A DNA stretch of 64,000 nucleotides from Metridium senile (taxonomy: Eukaryota; Cnidaria; Anthozoa; Actiniaria; Metridiidae). Where the stretch lies: contig OX459101.1 of NCBI GenBank assembly GCA_949775045.1, forward strand, positions 259,501 to 323,500. Reading direction: 5' to 3'. This document shows, piece after piece, positions 54,301 to 64,000 of the stretch. Position numbers and translations under genes: made by a program. Position 1 is the first letter of the stretch. Each line of letters starts with the position of its first letter. The notes under the pieces are model-generated. The model was not told the origin of the DNA, did no database searches, and saw nothing but the letters and a program-made list of their open reading frames with translations.

Positions 54301-55612
54301 AGCCTATTGCTGACATTTTTTATTTTAGACATCAAAGAACATTTAAAATTTAAACAATATCAATATCTATATCAATATATATATATTTACTATCTGTAAT
54401 TTAATTAAATGTAATTTTCACTAATTTTTATATTAACATATATTTTTTATTTTTTTTATATATATATATATATCATGCTTGTAGTTTTTATATTTTTCTG
54501 TATATACTGTAAAGCGCCTTGAGCTTTGGAAAAGGCGCTATATAAATATATTATTATTAAATATATTATTATATATAATAACATAACATATAATAACATA
54601 TAATAACATATAATAACATAACATATAATAACATAACATATAATAACATATAATAACATAACATATAATAACATAACATATAATAACATAACATATAATA
54701 ACATAACATATAATAACATATAATAACATAACATATAATAACATATAATAACATATATAATAACATATAATAACATAACATGTAATAACATAACATATAA
54801 TAACATAACATATAATAACAATCAAAAGTCTTGTGTACTTGTGTACTTGTGTACTTGTGTCTTCTTGTCAACTTTGCACTAGTAGTTAGTTTTTACGTGG
54901 AAGAAACATACAACAATAATAAAAACAATTTTCTTGGTCTTCGCGGTAAATCTAAGCTTGTGTTTTTCTTTAATTGTTAGGTCCGTATCAAGACTGTTCT
55001 GCATTACAATCAGCAGGCTTTCACTCCAGTGGTATCTATGAAGTCGACCCAGACGGTAAAGGTAGATTCCTTGTGTACTGTGATATGGTTTCTGAAGGGG
55101 GAGGGTGGACGGTCATTCATAACCGATCAATTGATGGCTCCGTTAGCTTCAATCACAATTGGAACGAATACAAAGCTGGTTTTGGAGACATGAAAAGCGG
55201 TGAATTTTGGTTGGGTAATGATAACATCCATCGATTGACTGCAGCCCGACCGGCAACGAAACTTTTCATTCCATTAGTAGACACAAATGGTTTAGAATTC
55301 TACTCCAAGTACTCTACGTTTTCCGTCGCAAGCGAGAGTGATTTATATCGTTTGAAAGTGTTCGGGTACTCTGGAACTGCAGGCGACTCGTTGGATCATT
55401 CTAAGTCTACCTGGAAGTCGAACGGTATGGCATTTAGCACTCCTGATCGTGACAATGATCGGTACTCGGGTCATTGCGCTGGAGACAATAGTGCTGGATG
55501 GTGGTTCAACTGGTGTGCTTCTGGCTCTTTGAATTCCCGTTCGATGTCATGGCATAGTTTGTCAAATATAAACATGAAAAAGGCATCCATGAAAATTAAA
55601 CCTTCCGCTTGA
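48390..55612 (+). CDS. Secreted PAN-EGF-fibrinogen-related protein, copy C
   Basis: Exons 48390-48716, 52061-52157 and 54981-55612 join in phases 0 and 1 to give 351 aa. The signal peptide [16 protein letters not shown] precedes a PAN/apple-like domain (to residue 109, with [12 protein letters not shown] and FQCEMF), an EGF repeat (110-141, CQCACPTG) and a fibrinogen-related domain. The last has [13 protein letters not shown], the [11 protein letters not shown] calcium-site region and NWC. Compared with copy A it has one extra codon (GDNSAGWW against GSTSGWW) and changes concentrated between the last two cysteines ([13 protein letters not shown] against CAAGSLNGPSMAW). The first intron contains a MITE, two minisatellites and a minus-strand LINE; the second contains satellites and a plus-strand LINE. 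All splice sites remain canonical, so the gene is probably functional. Reading past exon 1 gives VMN and a stop. Confidence 0.92.
49034..49454. mobile_element. 421 bp Tc1/mariner-pogo-like MITE in copy C intron 1
   Basis: CAGTACTTACCCGCTTATAA and TTGATAAGCGGGTAAGTACTG are inverted ends flanked by TA (49032-49033 and 49455-49456). The copy B intron keeps the empty site GCGCATATCAAACTCC (near 29764), which proves the insertion boundaries. The interior has repeated TAAGAACC/GGTTCTTA motifs. No transposase. Confidence 0.9.
50446..51029. repeat. Minisatellites of intron 1, copy C
   Basis: Four 53 bp units (50446-50654, CTGTCAGTGATTTACACC) are followed by about six 57 bp units (50671-50977, GTTTAGCCAGTGTGTGTAG) and then a GTGTG pentamer tract (50976-51029), the longest among the copies. 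Confidence 0.92.
51032..52001 (-). mobile_element. 5'-truncated LINE, reverse transcriptase C-terminal half, in copy C intron 1
   Basis: The minus strand reads [20 protein letters not shown] from the truncation point, then an open frame to the stop at 51125. It contains the catalytic [52 protein letters not shown] and the C-terminal [13 protein letters not shown]. The 3' end is an A-run (T-run at 51031-51043 on the plus strand). It is a CR1/Jockey-group LINE, antisense to the gene. Introns of copies B and D lack it, so it is copy C-specific and recent. No frame breaks were seen. Confidence 0.88.
52371..52825. repeat. AACAC pentamer and ATAACAT satellite, intron 2 of copy C
   Basis: About 28 AACAC units (52371-52511) are followed by tens of ATAATAACAT-type units to about 52825. 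Apparent long [13 protein letters not shown] minus-strand proteins here are translations of the repeat. Confidence 0.95.
52826..54562 (+). mobile_element. CR1/L2-like LINE 3' half inserted in the intron satellite of copy C
   Basis: After a truncated start ([11 protein letters not shown] near 52840) and a frameshift near 52945, the reverse transcriptase reads [43 protein letters not shown] and [13 protein letters not shown] second frameshift near 53865 precedes [15 protein letters not shown] and [13 protein letters not shown], with the stop near 54311. The 3' UTR ends AGCGCCTTGAGC...GGCGCTATATAAATA and (ATT)n. ATAACAT satellite lies on both sides, so insertion was into the satellite. Two frameshifts make it inactive. 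Confidence 0.9.
54563..54820. repeat. ATAACATAT satellite, right part
   Basis: Continuation of the intron 2 satellite of copy C after the LINE. Confidence 0.92.
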
Positions 55613-56090
55613 AACGAACAGAACATTTGCACAAATCGGCCTCCGTGTTAAAGAAATTTATACCAAAGAGAGAGCCATGAACTAATAGAGCAACAGCACT
55701 GATAGAAATATACCAAGTAACACCACGAACCATACCATGAACAGAAAACCCCGATACCTTTAAAGACAATTTTGCACATTGGAAAGGACTGTAAATTATT
55801 TGTAAATACTGCACAAATACTGCACTGTATTTAGGAAGAATCCGATCATGAATGAATGAAAGGGTCCGTACTGTAGGCTACTTCAACTAAACATTTGTAA
55901 GTTACTATTTGACGTCGTGATAGGAGTAAGTTCCATAGCTAGTGGTTGCATGTATCCAACACACTCACTGCCACTACAGCTTTTTTACTCAGTGTCAAGA
56001 AAAAGTTTATGTGTTGATTGCATGGGTGTATAGGAATGAGATTTAAGTTTGTAACTGACTCATTGTCCATTAAATAACAAACAAAACGGA
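55613..56090. repeat. 3' flank of copy C, related to copies A and B
   Basis: The flank shares GAGAGCCATGAACTAATA, TGAATGAATGAA, CTACTTCAACTAAACATTTG and the ACTGCCACTACAGCT block with the copy B flank (41105-41560, 44160-44275). It is more diverged than A is from B. Confidence 0.7.
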
Positions 56091-56199
56091 ACTATTAAAA
56101 GGTTTAGTAAGCAATAGAAAAGAATACAATTAGTATAATCTATAAGTATAAAAATATAGATCTTTTGATAGAATCATTTTGAAAGATTCCCTTCGAGAA

Positions 56200-56880
56200 G
56201 GGGTTTCACTATAAGACCTAATAAGGAGAAGGTGATGCCTTTGTAATTACATCTGCAAATGGTTAGACCTTCACGTCTTCTCGGATAAGGACGGTAAAGC
56301 CGGAGGTCCCGTATATATATATATATAAGACGGACGTTAAAGATCCTGTTGGCTGTTCGCAAAGCCTACAACATAAATCTCGTAGGCAAAGACTACCCAC
56401 AATCACGATTGTAAACTGCTAAAAGCAGTCTGATAAGTCCTGCACATCCATCAATTAACCCAACCGGTTGTTTTCGACAAATAGAAGTACACATGGCTTT
56501 TTAACAGGAATTTCATTTGACCCCAAAATCCTGTCTTAAACTTGATCTAGGAAAATCATATTTTGTTTTGAACAGTTTGAAAGATTTTTCATGGGTTAAG
56601 ATATTGTATTGTTATTAAGAAAATTTAACAAAAGCGAAGATCATAAAATATTTAGATGATGATAATTTTTTATTAAAATTCGACGTTTTCAAATCTTTTC
56701 AAATGTTTTTCGAAGTTGAAAATTATCAGATTTGAAAACAACTTGAATTGATGCATGGTAAACGTCTTGTGAAATTTAAAACTTTGAAAAAACTTTATTG
56801 TTTTACGCTATTGAGCAATTATCAATTGGAAATAGCGCTATATAAATAAATAAAGTTATTATTATTATTATTATTATTGT
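56200..56880. repeat. Probable retroelement 3' fragments
   Basis: The segment around 56275-56360 (GGATAAGGACGGTAAAGCCG, GTTAAAGATCC) resembles 3' ends of invertebrate non-LTR elements. Separately, 56820-56878 reads AGCGCTATATAAATAAATAA and ends (TTA)n, matching the 3' tails of the CR1/L2-like LINEs here. No coding sequence remains. Confidence 0.4.
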
Positions 56881-57883
56881 CAACAATTTTTAACTAAATA
56901 TTGAATAATTCCCTGTGCATTCGTGCATTCGTGGCTTTATACTAGTTTAACTTTCAGAGAAATGTGAACTTTACACAGAAAATCACTATAGTCTCTTGAA
57001 ACTTATGAATTTCTGCTTGACAACTTTAAAAGTTTAGAAACAGCTGAAAAGTTAACATTTTAATAATTATGAAAAAAAACAACTGTATTTTAAGTATTTT
57101 AAGTATTTTAATAAGTATTTTAATTTCAATAGTTATAATTAGCAGTATTTAAAAGCATTTTAAAAACGGTTTTCATTGGTCGAAAAGTCATAGCAGACTT
57201 ACCATTCTGTGTTAAAATTAAGCAAGCATAAATAATGATGATCAATATTTTACGGCTGGGAAGATTTCAAGCGAATAACAAAATGGTTAAAAAAACAAAC
57301 TTAATAGACAAAATGGGCGATGTAAAGAAATCAAAAATCAACAAACACGAGAAAATAGAAAAATAAAATAAATATAATTCAACAGCAATATGAGATAAAA
57401 AACACTCAAGAATACATCGGTTTAATATTTGAATTAAAAAAAAAATGAAATAACAGACACGAAACAACTTTTCGGTACAGACTTAGTGCGGTGCAGACTC
57501 AATTTTTGAGCGCAAAAAATCGAGTCTGCAGTACAGCACGCTAGTACAGACTAGGCTGCAAAAATAAAATTCATATTTTGTATATTATATTCTAAACATT
57601 GAAATGGAATAGTTGTTAAATATCGTAAAACGTGTAAAATGCAAACTAATTCACAAATAAAAAAAAACAATATCCCACAACTGTTCTATTATAAATGATT
57701 GTGCATAAACCTTGAATTAAAATCAATATAATCAAACTTCATCATACAAACCAGCAAAAAATACTGAAACAAACTGAATAAAACTAAAAGCAAATGTTTC
57801 AAATCCACAGAGAAAATCATTTTTGGTATCAGTATCCATGGAAACGACATTGACCAAAATATTTAGTTTCTGAGAATATTAAG
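56881..57883. other. AT-rich intergenic DNA
   Basis: No gene was recognised. A block at 57625-57715 (AAAACGTGTAAAATGCAAAC, CAATATCCCAC) repeats 25880-25970 and marks another dispersed repeat family. A short inverted pair (GGTGCAGACTCAATTTTTGA/CGAGTCTGC) lies near 57490-57530. Confidence 0.5.
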
Positions 57884-58024
57884 CACTTAATGACTGGTCC
57901 CGAGGGAAACAGTTAGTTTTGTTTCCCGAGAATCCCAATGTTTCCCGAGGCTCCGGCCGAGGGAAACATTGAGATTCGAGGGAAACAAAACTAACTGATT
58001 TCCCGAGGGATCAGTCATTAAGTG
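57884..58024. repeat. Palindromic hairpin repeat
   Basis: CACTTAATGACTGGTCCCGA and TCAGTCATTAAGTG are the tips. AACAGTTAGTTTTGTTTCCC and GGGAAACAAAACTAACTG, then CAATGTTTCCCGAGG and CCGAGGGAAACATTG, are the arms. Confidence 0.9.
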
Positions 58025-59318
58025 TTTTATTATATACCCTATTCAAACGAAAAAACATTTTCTGTCCATTTTGAATTTTTTTTATTTACGTGGATTTATT
58101 CCCCTCTCACGAGGGGAATAGATCGATTTATTTCCCTCCACGTGACGTGCTCTCGACCAATAAGAAAACGAGTTTGAATAGGACATATAATAATTGTGTA
58201 TGTCTAAGTCCACATTTCTTTATTACTCCCTTGTTGCTAGAATAGATGGCGATAACAACGTTCACGAAATTATAAGATAGCTAGCAATAATTGTGAAAAG
58301 AGTAAAACAAATTGTGAAAAGAGAGAAGAAATTTGTGAAAAATGTAAAAAAATTGTGAAAAGAGTAAAATTAAAGAAGTTATGAAAGCCAGAATATGTAA
58401 AAAGGTACTCTGAAGACCTCATCGTTCATCAATTTCTTTGAGTTGTATTAATTGTTTCTCTACAGGACTGGTGTCCTTTAGCACTTTTAATACTTTCATT
58501 ATCTACTGCAGATTGTACTGATAACAAGTGTAAATACTAGAAACTGTTGAATGTCGTCGTTTAACATCGGTTATACTTTTCTTTATTTATTATTTCCTTA
58601 ATCCTTTATCTTTTTTCTCCCTTTCTTCCTATTTTTATTCGTCACTTCTTCCTATTTTTTCTTTCGTGCTCTACACCGTTTGATTGTCACCGCTGTGGTC
58701 TAATTTCGATTCCCAGCTCGAGCATAGGTCACCGAGATATTTAAGTTGAGTTTGCAGTTTGGTGTGCCGTTTTTCCCCTATGCCAAAATCAACCAGTTAG
58801 CAGTGTTTAACATATAGTGAGCGAGAGTCTCTCTAATTGGTAGGACATATACAGGAATTGATTAGGAATTGTTAATTCTTTCTTATTTTTTCTTCTCTCC
58901 TTTCTTTGCCATTTTGAAAACCATGTTTCTAATTCTATCGTTGATCTTATCATCTATCAACTTTGTGGACTTCATTAGCTGTGACGAGAGGACAGACAAA
59001 AATCGTCCATAAAGATTTTCGTCTAATGTGAATTCAACAGAATTAGACGATTTTCGTCTCAAACTGTGTTTTCACACCAGACGACTTGACTTGGCTTCAG
59101 GTGAATGCCTATTATAATTAGCGACGGCCATTGATGAATGTCTTGTACAGCCATTGTTTAACATACAGCTATTTAAAAATATGTTTATTTGTTCATTGCA
59201 TGTATAGCAATGAGACTTATATGTTTGTAACAGTGACAGTCTAGAGCTCAAACTTCTTTGTACTCTTGATTTCTTTTACTTGCCTTTCTTCAATTTATAC
59301 ATTTGCCTGTTACAATAA
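58025..59318. other. Intergenic DNA, no gene recognised
   Basis: Simple inverted pairs occur near 58096-58142 (TTCCCCTCTCACGAGGGGAA) and 59018-59060 (ATTTTCGTCTAATGTG, GACGATTTTCGTCT). A stretch near 59110-59220 repeats the ATTGATGAATGTCTTGTACAG theme of the copy A and B flanks. Confidence 0.45.
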
Positions 59319-60110
59319 ATGAATTGTTTAGTAATATCTAAAGTCCATCATTAATAGTATACAAGACGTAGTCATATAAAGCCTCATTTCTAGGACTGGA
59401 ACTAATTGCGCGGACTTGAAATCCCGTCCAGTCCTCATTGCCGGACTTTAAACATTACGTCCAAATTGCATGTGTAGATTTGTTTCTTCATCGGTGGGAA
59501 CTTAAAAGAATTTACTCGCTGTATTAGGATTATTATTCTAAATTGTTTTAAATTTCTACTGTGTAAGTTACTAATAACCATAAACATTTTTCTTGACAAA
59601 AGAGAACTAATTAAAGACATATTGGTTTATCAATTATTTACTTTGATTGTTTATCTGGCACGACACACATTTTTAAGTTTGACGACATTGTCCACGGCCT
59701 AAAGGGAAACCAGAGGTCCTATTCCCAAGGCGAGACCGGAATTCTGGACTAAAATGATTGCATCACTCTTTGCCCTATTCGAAAAGTCACAAGGAAAATC
59801 GAAAAGAAACGACCCCTTGCATGTGTGAAATTATTGAATTGCAATGAGAAATACGGTAATTTGAATGTTTAGATTTCAACCTATCAACGCACGCTTTCAG
59901 TGCCCTAAATTTTTTCCAGATTAATCATGCTCTAAATTATTCATAAATATTTGCAGCATAAAATAACATGTGCCTGTTATTTGCTACAAACGCGCACGAC
60001 CCCACGCATGGGTATTTCCTTGCATGTGTAAAATTATTGAATTGCAATGAGAAAAGCAGGTCAGCTGGTTAATATTTCATACTGAGTAGTAAATTAGCAA
60101 TATCAACTCG

Positions 60111-60116
60111 TATATA
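60111..60116 (+). promoter_or_regulatory. TATA box of copy D
   Basis: TATATA in AACTCGTATATAGTCCACTT lies 32 bp before the copy D ATG, as in copy B. Confidence 0.55.
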
Positions 60117-60142
60117 GTCCACTTTGAGCTGCATCTTAACCG

Positions 60143-63100
60143 ATGAACATGAACGTTTTCCTTGTCATCCTGAACCTTTTCATAACAGTCAAAACAATGG
60201 ACATCATCAAATCTCAGGGCGATTTTCAGTTCGGTAACTTTGCTAAAACTGCAGAAGGACATGTTTTGGTCAAGAATGATAGTCTTGTGTCAAGAACATT
60301 GACTCCCAGTGAAGACCAGTGTATGTTTGAGTGTGTAAAGCATCCAACGTGCGTGTCTATTAATGTGATTCCACTGAACTCCTCGTCATACCATTGTGAG
60401 ATGTTTAGCTGGACAGCGAAGAATTTGACCGGATTTCTTGTTCCAAAAGGAGATGCCTATCACGCTACACTGCAGGTAATGAACTAGATCATAGAGAAAA
60501 TAGGAGGTAGAAACACGGTTAAAATAACTCAAAATAGACTGGGAGATTGGAGAAATCACTAGAAGAAAATAGGACGAGAGAGGAATGTGTATATAATAAG
60601 AGAAATGCGCGAGAAACGTTGCCAATGTTGTTTGTTCCACTACCAGGCGTAGTCAATCGAATGATTCGGAAATTGAATACAATCGAACGCAATCATATGA
60701 TTGGACTCGATTGTATTCGGCAATCGATCGAAATCGAACGTCAAAAAAATTGTGAATTCGATGATTGCATTCGATTTCGAATGGTTGATTGCAATTGAGT
60801 ACCATACGAAAATTTACAGTAATATATATAAATTATGATAATAAAACGGTATATCTTTTAGCTATTTTTTGATTAGTTAAAACTGAAACTTAATGAAAAT
60901 GTGTTTTGCTTGCAATTGAACGCAATCGATCGAATCGAATGTTCGATTGCAATTGAATTTCTCAAAACATTTTGTGAATTCGATTTCATTCGATTGCCGA
61001 ATGCAATCGAATCCAATCATTTGATTGTCTATGGATATTTAAGCGTCAAATTTGTGAGCTAGAGCTAAGCAATTACAATTAATATTGAGAAATATTTCTT
61101 GCTTGACTAGTTTTTCAGCTTTTCGACTCAACTTACTTTTGCACTGTAGGTACTTTAAGGTTACTGTCAACCTTCGCAACATCTTCGTGACGCCTTTGTT
61201 TCAAAATTGTTTTTGGCGTCACATTAAAATAAAAGCTAATAAACTATATATCATTTTACAGCTTATAGAACAAAGATTTTCATAATATATACGTTTTTTG
61301 GAAGTAATTTGTTTTGTACGAGCACCACATTATTTTACCCGAAAAGTTTTGTCTGCGCGAATATAAGTCAAAACTGTGTATTTTTATTGATACGATTTTT
61401 ACGTCCAAATAATTTGCGCATATCAAACTCCAAAATCGTGCCAGGCTTTATTGATTAAGGCCTTAGTTTCTTAGTTATCGCGTTAGGCACCATGTCACTT
61501 GTTTTTTTTTTCAATAGACAAAATTGAAATTAATATTACTTTAGAATGAAAATAGAAATCAAGCCTTGCACGGTTTTGGAGTTTATTATATATGCGCACA
61601 GTTCTGTGATGTAAAAATCTTATCAATAGGAATACAATGTTTTGACTTATATTCGCGCAAACAAAAGTGACTGTTTTCGGGTAAAATCATGCTGTGCTCG
61701 CAAAATATACATTACTTCTAAAGAACTATATACATATTATTATAATCTTTGTTCTATAAGCTTAAAAATGATATATAGTTTATTAGCTTTCTCTTTAAAC
61801 AATTTTCAAACGAAGGCATGTCGCGAAGGTTGACAGTAACCTTAATTGTCTCTTTCTATTGGGATGTTTATATGAAAGCGAGTTGTCTAAGGCCTGCGTA
61901 AACAGAACCTTATTAGCGCTCTAAACGTCTCCCGCGAACAAGAAAATGGAATCCAATAAACGTTTAGAGCGCTAATAAGGGTTTGTTTACGCAGGCTAGT
62001 AGTCCCTGCTAGCCGGGATAACTCTTCTGTCTTGCATTTCCCGGGGAACTAAAAACAATAGATTCATCCCGGCTAGCAGGGACAACGTTTTTTCATATAA
62101 ACAGCCCCTAGATATCGATCTGAGCAAATGATACTAAATTAAAAAAGCTGGGGGGGGGGGGGGGGGATATACTTTAATATGAGTGACTTGTGCATGATTC
62201 TTTTTGTAAAACCTTTCAGTTTTCTCAAGTCTGGCGCGTGAGTAAACCTTTTTACATCTTGCCAATTTTTCATATAATTAATTTTGCACTGTAGGTACTT
62301 TAATTATACTCTGCCACGTAGCTGACACTAAAAAGCTGCGGGGGAAACTATGCTTTAATAATTTAAGTGACTTGTGAATAGTTCTTTTTGTAAAACCTTT
62401 TTTCAAAACTGAAATCTTGCCAATTTTTTTGCACTAGCTGTAGGTACTTTAACTTAGTTTGTCACGTAGCTGACGCTAAAAAGGGAGATTACTTTAAACT
62501 GAGTGAGTTTTGGATGATTCTTGACGCGAGTTGTTTTTTGTAAAATGTTAGGGAATATAATATCTACTCTCCTCCAGTCTCTTCATACGTTTAGCAAGAA
62601 TGTTGAAGCAGCCATCTTTATATGAGCTTCACAAAACAAATATGGTATTAAAACCAATAATTTGCATATCTGAGCATGGGTGTAGTGGTTCTCCCTATTA
62701 TTTTAGATATTCCTCACTATTTACTGTCAGTGATTTACACCATCTCCAGTTATGCAGTGTACTGTAGTTTAGCCAGTGTGTGTAGTGTAGAGTAGTTTAG
62801 CTAGTATAGTGTAGGGTAATGTAATGTAGTTTAGCCAGTGTGTGTAGTGTAGAGTAGTTTAGCTAGTATAGTGTAGGGTAATGTAGTTTAGCCAGTGTGT
62901 GTAGTGTAGAGTAGTTTAGCTAGTATAGTGTAGGGTAATGTAGTTTAGCCAGTGTGTGTAGTGTAGAGTAGTTTAGCTAGTATAGTGTAGGGTAATGTAG
63001 TTTAGCCAGTGTGTGTAGTGTAGAGTAGTTTAGCTAGTATAGTGTAGGGTAATGTAGTTTAGCCAGTGTGTGTAGTGTAGAGTAGTTTAGCTAGTATAGT

Positions 63101-64000
63101 GTAGGGTAATGTAGTTTAGTCAGTGTGTGTAGTGTAGAGTAGTTTAGCTAGTATAGTGTAGGGTAATGTAGTTTAGCCATTGTGTGTAGTGTAGAGTAGT
63201 TTAGCTAGTATAGTGTAGGGTAATGTAGTTTAGCCAGTGTGGTGTGGTGTGGTGTGTATTTTTTGGTTTTGTTTTGTTTTCCCTTTGTTTTGTTTTTCTA
63301 ATTGTTCTAATTTATTTATCCAAAGGGCGTTTGCTTGAATGGTGGAACGTGTGTACAGTTAATATCAGGGACATGCCAGTGCGCATGTCCGACTGGATTC
63401 AAGGGCAGCAGCTGTGAAATAGGTAGGTTGGTTGACTGATTACTTGGAATGTTTATTGGATTCCATTTTCTGTTTTTTTCTTTGCCTGGCCTCAACAAAG
63501 TCTATTCAATACAGCTAGTCATCAAAAATCTGCAAAGCTGGAACCGCAGATGATCATTGAAAATATTTTATAACACACAAATAAAGCCTTTTCACACAAG
63601 TTAAAGCTTATAACATAACACAACACAACACAACACAACACAACACAACACAACACAACACAACACAACACAACACAACACAACACAACACAACATATAA
63701 GAACATATAAGAACATATAAGAACATTATAAGAACATATAAGAACATAAAATAACATGTAATAACATAACATATAATAACATAACATATAATAACAATCA
63801 AACGTCTTGTGTACTTCTTGTCAACTTTGCACTAGTAGTTAGTTTTTACGTGGACGAAACATACAACAATAGTAAAAACAATTTTCTTGGTCTTCGCGGT
63901 AAAATCTAAGCTTGTGTTTTTCTTTAATTGTTAGGTCCGTACCAAGACTGTTCTGCATTACAATCAGCAGGCTTTCACTCCAGTGGTATCTATGAAGTCG
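60143..64000 (+). CDS. Secreted PAN-EGF-fibrinogen-related protein, copy D (3' end outside window)
   Basis: Exon 1 (60143-60475) encodes [18 protein letters not shown] (signal peptide) and a PAN/apple-like domain ([18 protein letters not shown]). Exon 2 (63326-63422) encodes the EGF repeat with six cysteines. Exon 3 starts at 63936 ([14 protein letters not shown]...) and is cut by the window edge after about 21 residues, so the integrity of its fibrinogen domain cannot be judged. Splice sites and phases are as in copies A and C. Copy D differs from C mainly in exon 1 (YHCEMF for FQCEMF; NLTGFL for NLSRFL). Reading past exon 1 gives VMN and a stop. Upstream DNA is duplicated with copy C. Confidence 0.88.
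61319..61701. mobile_element. Foldback MITE in intron 1 of copy D
   Basis: Orthologous in position to 29649-30024 of copy B: ACGAGCACCACATTATTTTA at the left, GTAAAATCATGCTGTGCTCG at the right, with AACTCCAAAATCGTGCCAGG and GCACGGTTTTGGAGTT inside. Confidence 0.75.
61859..62107. mobile_element. 249 bp Harbinger-like MITE specific to copy D intron 1
   Basis: TTGGGATGTTTATATGAAA and TTTCATATAAACAGCCC are inverted ends flanked by CTA (61856-61858 and 62108-62110). Copy C keeps the empty site TTTTTCTAGGTATTTGAGCA (near 49867). Two further palindromes are nested inside: CGCTCTAAACGT with ACGTTTAGAGCG, and GTCCCTGCTAGCCGGGAT with ATCCCGGCTAGCAGGGAC. The 3 bp duplication and GGG-type ends suggest PIF/Harbinger. 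Confidence 0.85.
62692..63258. repeat. Minisatellites of intron 1, copy D
   Basis: One 53 bp unit (62692-62743) is followed by about nine 57 bp units (62755-63238) and a short GTGTG pentamer tract. This is the reverse of the copy-number balance in copy B. Confidence 0.92.
63612..63800. repeat. AACAC pentamer and ATAAGAACAT/ATAACAT satellite, intron 2 of copy D
   Basis: About 17 AACAC units are followed by ATAAGAACAT and ATAACAT units. Unlike copy C there is no LINE in it. In copy B the tract is only about 40 bp (36527-36572), directly after an unrelated LINE. Confidence 0.9.

Overview
The window is animal nuclear DNA: AT-rich, with split genes, GT-AG introns, long introns and dense interspersed repeats. 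The mix of PAN-EGF-fibrinogen genes, CR1/L2-type and R2-like retroelements and many palindromic MITEs fits a cnidarian, most likely an anthozoan such as a sea anemone. That is an inference from gene and repeat style; no species is claimed. All gene models were built by eye from reading frames, splice signals and family knowledge, without transcript evidence.

Layout: (1) 1-5978, plus strand: the last eight exons of a copper chaperone for superoxide dismutase (CCS), entering from the left edge. One intron holds a decayed R2-like retrotransposon fragment and others hold tandem repeats and palindromes. (2) 6143-9515: a 3.4 kb foldback element whose two arms are long inverted copies. (3) 10338-19497, minus strand: a complete 11-exon HSD17B12-type 3-oxoacyl-CoA reductase gene (319 aa) with several MITEs in its introns. 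(4) 19498-21381: intergenic, with a hammerhead-ribozyme-like relic on the minus strand.

(5) 21382-64000: a tandem array, all on the plus strand, of four three-exon genes. Each encodes a secreted protein with a signal peptide and PAN/apple-like domain (exon 1), one six-cysteine EGF repeat (exon 2) and a fibrinogen-related domain (exon 3). Copy A (21382-23595) and copy C (48390-55612) are intact. Copy B (28788-41104) is broken: its fibrinogen exon is interrupted by a 692 bp inverted-repeat element and by a 3.06 kb 5'-truncated CR1/L2-like LINE with a 7 bp target duplication. Copy D (60143 onward) runs off the right edge. The introns of B, C and D carry the same minisatellites in different copy numbers. 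The flanks of the copies are also duplicated and peppered with different nested insertions, so paralogous empty sites date and delimit many of the mobile elements.

The genes do not form an operon or a single pathway. CCS and HSD17B12 are housekeeping neighbours. The PAN-EGF-fibrinogen array is the distinctive content and looks like an expanding family of secreted, probably ligand-binding proteins shaped by duplication, gene conversion and retrotransposition.
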